From a virus, in IMG/VR virus record IMGVR_UViG_3300042945_002470, positions 1 to 54,056 of that record: DNA of 54,056 nucleotides. One strand, written 5' to 3'. The notes below the pieces were generated by a model that worked only from the letters and a program-made list of their open reading frames with translations, had not been told where the DNA came from and did no database searches. A program made the position numbers and the translations under genes. Every line of letters starts with the position of its first letter. Position 1 is the first letter of the stretch. This document shows positions 50,651 to 54,056 of the stretch, piece after piece.

Positions 50651-51070
50651 TTAGGCGTAAAATTTACCTTCTTCACGAGCTCTTTTTTGTTTAGCCATAT
50701 AATCCATTTGTTTTTGTTTCATATATGACATATGGTCTTCTTTACTTTTTTGTTGGACAAATTTACCGATAGTTTCTTTTGATTTACGAACTTTATCTTC
50801 AAGTTTAGTAAAATCATTCACAATACCATCAATTTCTTTAGTATAACCATCTCTACCAGTTAGTTTAGAGTTACATAAATCTTCAAAAGCCATTTTAGCT
50901 TGTTGAATTGCTCTAACAATTTCATCAACCGTTGATAATTCACCGTTATTAGTTTTTAACAACACAAGAGATTTTTCTTTCGACTGATTAGGTTGTTCAC
51001 CTTCTTCTTTCATAATCTTCTTTACTAACTTTTCTATATCGTTTTCGTTTAATCTTATTACTTTTTTCAT
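50651..51070 (-). CDS. Helical protein with capsid-targeting-like N-terminus
   Basis: 139 residues from the ATG at 51068-51070. A TTG further upstream would cross the promoter motif. The N-terminus, MKKVIRLNENDIEKLVKKIM followed by KEEGE, is an amphipathic helix of a type I know from many short genes of large Bacteroidota phages ('MK..IRLTESDL.RLVKKV..E'). The rest is Lys/Glu-rich, helical (DKVRKSKETIGKFVQQKSK, YMKQKQMDYMAKQKR). A candidate promoter motif is 17 bases upstream. It may be an internal head protein cut after the leader helix (inference). Function unknown. Confidence 0.62.
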   Translation of the reverse strand: MKKVIRLNENDIEKLVKKIMKEEGEQPNQSKEKSLVLLKTNNGELSTVDEIVRAIQQAKMAFEDLCNSKLTGRDGYTKEIDGIVNDFTKLEDKVRKSKETIGKFVQQKSKEDHMSYMKQKQMDYMAKQKRAREEGKFYA

Positions 51071-51087
51071 GATAAAATGTTTTTTAT

Positions 51088-51095
51088 ATAAATAT
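51088..51095 (-). promoter_or_regulatory. Candidate phage promoter motif (minus)
   Basis: The minus strand reads AAATATTTATATAA with its core 17 bases before the ATG at 51070. It is back-to-back with a Bacteroidota-type promoter on the plus strand that shares the same bases. Confidence 0.42.
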
Positions 51096-51125
51096 TTGTA
51101 TGTTGACAAAAAATCCATATCTTTG
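51096..51125 (+). promoter_or_regulatory. Exact Bacteroidota sigma-70-type promoter
   Basis: TTG (51096-51098), 19 bases, then TATCTTTG (51118-51125) match the Bacteroidota consensus TTG-N19-TAnnTTTG exactly. The ATG at 51133 is only 7 bases beyond the -7 box, so the transcript would be almost leaderless. This promoter should be used by the host polymerase and thus early in infection. Confidence 0.65.
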
Positions 51126-51132
51126 TTTTATT

Positions 51133-51483
51133 ATGAAAAAGATATTTAGATTTTATAAAGAACCAAGTAATAGATGGTATATAGATTTACCAGAATGGCC
51201 GGGTGATAAAATAGATTTAGAAATGGTTGAAGGTGCTGACGATATGTTGGATTATGTGTCAGAAGGTGGTGATAATGTTAACTTACTTTTATCAATTGAC
51301 GAAATTGAAGGTGGTAGTAAATTAAAATTAATTAGAGAGGCCACCGAATATGGTAATGGTTCGTTTTATTTTTTAAAATCTCATATGGGTGTTGATTTAA
51401 ATAAAGAAATTTGGTTATGTGATGTGACTAAATTTATTTTTGGTGGGTTTCCTAATGAAATTTTTTTCGTAAAAGTTGATTGA
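51133..51483 (+). CDS. Small conserved phage protein (DUF6717-like?)
   Basis: 116 residues from the ATG at 51133. KIFRFYKEPSNRWYIDLPEW, then KIDLEMVEGADDMLDYVSEG and WLCDVTKFIFGGFPNEIFF suggest a small alpha/beta fold. The 'FyktP..RWYIDlPeW.G...dLeMV.GAD.mLd' phrase I associate with a domain of unknown function found in phages and bacteria, which I believe is DUF6717, from memory. It starts just after an exact host-type promoter, so it is probably early expressed. This makes an anti-host or regulatory role possible. Confidence 0.65.
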   Translation: MKKIFRFYKEPSNRWYIDLPEWPGDKIDLEMVEGADDMLDYVSEGGDNVNLLLSIDEIEGGSKLKLIREATEYGNGSFYFLKSHMGVDLNKEIWLCDVTKFIFGGFPNEIFFVKVD

Positions 51484-51538
51484 TTTTAAAAAAATTATTA
51501 ATTTTACAAAACAATTAAAGATATTAAATAGTTTAAAT

Positions 51539-52300
51539 ATGGCTAAGAAAAAAGACCTTAAAGAACAAAACCCCAAATTCAATATTGATTTGATTGAACT
51601 TTTGGCTGAAAACGATCCTTCTTCTACAAATAAGTATTTACCTTTTATGGTTAAACAAACCGAGACTTGGGTTGATTGGTTAAAAGAAGAATTAAAAAAC
51701 AATACATTCAAAGAAATGTTTGATATTGTGAAAGAATTTGAGGATCTATCTAATAAAAATTTATTGGAGAATAAAGACATCTATTCTTATACATCCAATC
51801 AAGAAATTGTTGATACGATTAAATTGGCTCGTGAAAAGGTAACAAAAAGTCATGTTAAAAAATTTGAAACCTTGTCTTTATATGAAGACGATAACTTTTT
51901 GGTTGTTCAACCACTTACTTCCCGTTCATCCAATATTTACGGTAAGTCAACAAAGTGGTGTGTTTCTTCAGAACAAAATGACTTTAAAAAATATTTTAAC
52001 CAATATACCGAAAACGGTGTTTTAGTGTTTTTTATTGATAAACGTGTTAAAGAAGAAGAAACTCGTGATAAAATTTATTCCAAAGTGGCTTTCCACCATG
52101 ACAAATCTAAATCTGTTGGTACTGAAGCCACAACTATATGGGACTCCAAAGATATTAAACTTAACGCTGTCAACATGATAGATTTAATGACAATCATACC
52201 ATCAGAAGTTATGACAGTTATTAATACAACACTTAAAGGTAAATCCAACAAAGAGTTGGCTCAAGAAAAATCAATTAAAGATGGTGTATATAACGGTTAA
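51539..52300 (+). CDS. 'WC-motif' family protein, copy 1
   Basis: 253 residues from the ATG at 51539. A TTG start at 51476 would overlap the preceding gene. Residues about 120-200 (LSLYEDDNFLVVQPLTSRS, YGKSTKWCVSS, KKYFNQYTENGVLVFFIDKR, YSKVAFHHD, TTIWDSKD) share a pattern with the minus-strand protein at 53183-54031: (L/E)LY.DDN..VV.PLT.R....Y.....WC........Y...G.....I..K. The N-terminal 110 residues are helical and Lys/Glu-rich. I know this WC pattern from proteins of large phages but not its function. Its terminator follows. Confidence 0.65.
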   Translation: MAKKKDLKEQNPKFNIDLIELLAENDPSSTNKYLPFMVKQTETWVDWLKEELKNNTFKEMFDIVKEFEDLSNKNLLENKDIYSYTSNQEIVDTIKLAREKVTKSHVKKFETLSLYEDDNFLVVQPLTSRSSNIYGKSTKWCVSSEQNDFKKYFNQYTENGVLVFFIDKRVKEEETRDKIYSKVAFHHDKSKSVGTEATTIWDSKDIKLNAVNMIDLMTIIPSEVMTVINTTLKGKSNKELAQEKSIKDGVYNG

Positions 52301-52314
52301 TCTTTATGGATTTT

Positions 52315-52351
52315 AAAAAAAGGTGGTATTTACATTAATACTACCTTTTTT
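52315..52351 (+). terminator. Rho-independent terminator
   Basis: AAAAAAGGTGGTATT (from 52315) pairs with AATACTACCTTTTTT (to 52351) around TACATT, with one G-T pair. The T6 run follows the GC part of the stem. It lies 15 bases after the stop at 52300. Confidence 0.82.
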
Positions 52352-52362
52352 ATGTTTAATAA

Positions 52363-52641
52363 ATGATAAAAAAGGTGTTAAAAAAATTTCATTTCATCAA
52401 AAAAAATAATATATTTGAGTTTAATTATAATAACAACTTATTTGATGACTTAATTGCGGTTGGTGTTGAAAATCAATTATTAACATATGTTAACAATGAA
52501 AATACTTTAACCTTTAATAATGGTGTTAATAATAATATTTTGACGGTTGGTGAAATTTGGAGTTTAGGTTCAGTTAGATTCAATTTAGAAACAAGAAAAT
52601 TAAATTATTGGGACGGAAATCAATGGATAGAAATAGAATAA
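52363..52641 (+). CDS. Small hypothetical protein
   Basis: 92 residues. A basic start (MIKKVLKKFHFIKKNNIFEF) is followed by Asn-rich beta-type sequence (NNNLFDDLIAVGVENQLL, TLTFNNGVNNNILTVGEIW) and SVRFNLETRKLNYWDGNQW. The last phrase ('...WDG..W') is typical of small phage-tail 'carbohydrate-binding' hairpins but is too short for a call. It follows closely after a terminator and overlaps the next gene by 19 bases. Confidence 0.5.
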   Translation: MIKKVLKKFHFIKKNNIFEFNYNNNLFDDLIAVGVENQLLTYVNNENTLTFNNGVNNNILTVGEIWSLGSVRFNLETRKLNYWDGNQWIEIE

Positions 52642-52901
52642 CATTTGAAGATTTAAAATTTAAACCTCACCCTAATGGGTTGGGTGGTGTACAAGCTATA
52701 ATGGAGTTTGACAATGGTCACCGTATTTCTGTCATTGGTGGTGGCAGGGGTCAATATGGTGATGGTGTATCTACTTTTGAGATTTGGAGAAGTTGTGATG
52801 ATGATATTAAAGGTCACCTTTCAAAAGAAGAGGTAACAGAAGAAATGATGGACTTACAAACTTTAACATCAGATACACCAAGAAATGAGTTTGGGTTTTA
52901 A
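52623..52901 (+). CDS. Small conserved-looking alpha/beta protein
   Basis: 92 residues from the ATG at 52623 (MDRNRITFEDLKFKPHPNGL). GVQAIMEFDNGHRISVIGGG, GQYGDGVSTFEIWRSCDDDI and HLSKEEVTEEMMDLQTL follow. The first half seems a beta-sheet ('F.NG..iSV..G...Ygd...tfEia'), the end a helix. I have seen this 'F.L.F......G..A...F.NG...SVi.G...Yg' layout in small phage proteins with no known role. It starts within the preceding gene. Confidence 0.6.
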   Translation: MDRNRITFEDLKFKPHPNGLGGVQAIMEFDNGHRISVIGGGRGQYGDGVSTFEIWRSCDDDIKGHLSKEEVTEEMMDLQTLTSDTPRNEFGF

Positions 52902-52918
52902 AAAAATTAGGTAAATTT

Positions 52919-52926
52919 TATTTTTG
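52919..52926 (+). promoter_or_regulatory. Possible host-type -7 box
   Basis: TATTTTTG fits TAnnTTTG and lies 4 bases before the ATG at 52931, a layout like that at 51118. The bases 19 upstream are TTT rather than TTG, so the match is partial. Confidence 0.3.
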
Positions 52927-52930
52927 TATT

Positions 52931-53191
52931 ATGGAAATTAAATCACTTAAAGAACAATATATAAAATTAATGGCAGATAAGATATCTGTAAGTATCGAAG
53001 ATTTATCACAAACAGAAAAAGAGTTGATTGATTTTGGTTATGAGTTATTTTCGGAAAAAATGGAAGATATAAAACTACTCAATGATGATTTAAGAAGAAT
53101 TTCTATAGAATTGGCAAACTTAAAATCATATAGAGATGATATACAACGTGATAAATGGAATGAAGATTTAGATGATGATTTTTTAGATTAG
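52931..53191 (+). CDS. Small helical acidic protein
   Basis: 86 residues, probably a coiled coil or helical hairpin (IKSLKEQYIKLMADKISVSI, LIDFGYELFSEKMEDIKLLN, and RRISIELANLKSYRDDIQRD) with an acidic end (EDLDDDFLD). It ends nine bases inside the 3' end of the convergent gene 53183-54031. Function unknown. Confidence 0.55.
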   Translation: MEIKSLKEQYIKLMADKISVSIEDLSQTEKELIDFGYELFSEKMEDIKLLNDDLRRISIELANLKSYRDDIQRDKWNEDLDDDFLD

Positions 53192-54031
53192 ACTATTAAT
53201 ATAAGTTCTAATTGTACGTCTTAAAATTGATTCCGTGACATTTTTAAATTGATCAACAATTTCCAAATATATTTTACCCACCGTTCTTTTTTTTGAGTTA
53301 AAATTCAAATAAAAAGGTTTTTCATCTATTACGATATAATCACCCATATAACTACTAACTTTATTGTAGTTATCTTTTAGGTAATTCATTACCTCATCAT
53401 CTATACCACCCTCATCAAACCTAATGTCTTTAAACCATTCTTCGGATTCTTTTAAATTATTACTATCATTATGTGGTACGTTTAAAACGTTCCAAAGATA
53501 ATGATCTGTTATTCTAATTATTTCAGGGGTCATATTTGGTATATCGGATATTTCAAAATTAAAATTCCATAGAAAATTATCTTCCATATCATAGATACCG
53601 TTTTCTGGTGAATAATAAACTATGTTTGTTGCGAAATTATTAATATCATTTGAAACATTAACATAGTAATCGTTTAATGTTCTATCATTTCTAAATTCAT
53701 AACCTAATATACCACAAACATCCTCAAAACTATATCCACCATCATCCCATCTTGACATAATTAATATCTCTGAAGCAACGGGATTTCCTGTTATCCCTAT
53801 CTTTTCTTTCTTTGGTTTTCTTTGAATGATAACCGCGTGTATACCTTTATGGTAATATTCCCACTCGGATTTATCATCATTAATACACCATTGACAGAAA
53901 CTAGCGTATTTTTGTAAAGCCCTATGTGTTAATGGGACAACCACAATAACATTATCATCTTTGTAAAGTTCAACTTTTTCTTTTTTTGGAACTCTAGCCT
54001 CTTTTAATATGTTTCTAATTAAATCTCTCAT
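53183..54031 (-). CDS. 'WC-motif' family protein, copy 2, with L-K-E leader
   Basis: 282 residues. MRDLIRNILKEARVPKKEKV begins with a short helix ending in L-K-E followed by Ala, similar in plan to the T4 internal protein leader (MKTYQEFIAE-A, from memory). Residues about 20-85 (VELYKDDNVIVVVPLTHRAL, YASFCQWCINDDK, YYHKGIHAVIIQRKPKKEK, and MSRWDDGGYSFED) share the WC pattern with the protein at 51539. The rest shows no known domain, and SFEDVCGILGYEF follows. It has a promoter motif 5 bases upstream. Function unknown. An injected virion protein is one option. Confidence 0.65.
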   Translation of the reverse strand: MRDLIRNILKEARVPKKEKVELYKDDNVIVVVPLTHRALQKYASFCQWCINDDKSEWEYYHKGIHAVIIQRKPKKEKIGITGNPVASEILIMSRWDDGGYSFEDVCGILGYEFRNDRTLNDYYVNVSNDINNFATNIVYYSPENGIYDMEDNFLWNFNFEISDIPNMTPEIIRITDHYLWNVLNVPHNDSNNLKESEEWFKDIRFDEGGIDDEVMNYLKDNYNKVSSYMGDYIVIDEKPFYLNFNSKKRTVGKIYLEIVDQFKNVTESILRRTIRTYINSLI

Positions 54032-54036
54032 ATATT

Positions 54037-54044
54037 ATAAATAT
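54037..54044 (-). promoter_or_regulatory. Candidate phage promoter motif (minus)
   Basis: The minus strand reads GATATTTATAATATATG, with the core 5 bases before the ATG at 54031, the shortest spacing in the window. It lies at the right edge and the next upstream gene is not visible. Confidence 0.38.
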
Positions 54045-54056
54045 CATCAACTATTC

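Noticed and set aside
1537-54044. T4-type late promoters (TATAAATA in sense direction)
   Set aside because: The recurrent motif reads ATATTTAT in the sense direction, the complement of the T4 box, and always with the same orientation to the gene. It was therefore not labelled as a T4 late promoter.

Overview
The window looks like part of a large, AT-rich, contractile-tailed (T4-like) bacteriophage genome infecting a member of the Bacteroidota. The T4-like assignment rests on a neck protein resembling T4 gp13, probable gp14- and gp15-like neck/tail completion proteins, a baseplate OB-fold protein, a gp55-like late sigma factor, a family B DNA polymerase, an SNF2 helicase, PhoH and several repetitive tail fibres. 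The Bacteroidota assignment rests on leaders that are A/T-rich with almost no Shine-Dalgarno sequence, and on one exact match (51096-51125) to the Bacteroidota promoter pattern TTG-N19-TAnnTTTG. No host gene, rRNA, tRNA, CRISPR array or insertion sequence was found.

Layout. Bases 1-3595 (minus strand): a fibre gene running off the left edge, a small fibre-like gene, and gp15- and gp14-like genes. Bases 3679-16826 (plus): an SNF2 helicase, the gp13-like neck protein, then adhesion proteins: two trimeric-fibre-like proteins, a 1195-residue beta-repeat protein and a LamG/lectin-like Cys-rich protein. Bases 16920-22448: DNA polymerase and small genes of unknown role, one with a stand-alone WYL-like domain, ending in a clear terminator. 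Bases 22558-26653: a small ribbon-helix-helix-like gene, a homing endonuclease gene, a glycosyltransferase with a broken or recoded 5' end, a DnaQ-like exonuclease, dUTPase and an HslV/proteasome-fold protein.

Bases 26650-40895 are a tightly packed glycan island with ATGA-type overlaps. It holds glycosyltransferases of GT2, GT25, GT10 and GT11 types and two more fucosyltransferase-like proteins, three sugar-nucleotide epimerase/reductases, a DegT aminotransferase, a second DegT-fold protein with His in place of the catalytic Lys (the 3-dehydratase signature), a miniature TPP-dependent E1 alpha/beta pair, an acetyltransferase and a decayed gene. Together they suggest synthesis and transfer of unusual deoxy-sugars, possibly branched, onto virion fibres or the host surface.

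Bases 40898-50599: PhoH, a HAD-fold protein lacking its catalytic Asp residues, two more glycosyltransferases, the late sigma factor and a baseplate/virion group. Bases 50651-54031: short genes in alternating orientation, including two paralogues of a 'WC-motif' family. Some of these start with a short helix ending in L-K-E, reminiscent of T4 capsid-targeting sequences.

A directional motif, (G/A)ATATTTAT, precedes at least 13 start codons, often by 14-17 bases, and is the best candidate for the phage's own (late) promoter. Three genes in the glycan-related part carry frame lesions (23529, about 30224, and 40500-40715). The first lies next to the homing endonuclease gene and has the layout expected of a short ribosomal hop, although plain mutation or assembly error is not excluded.
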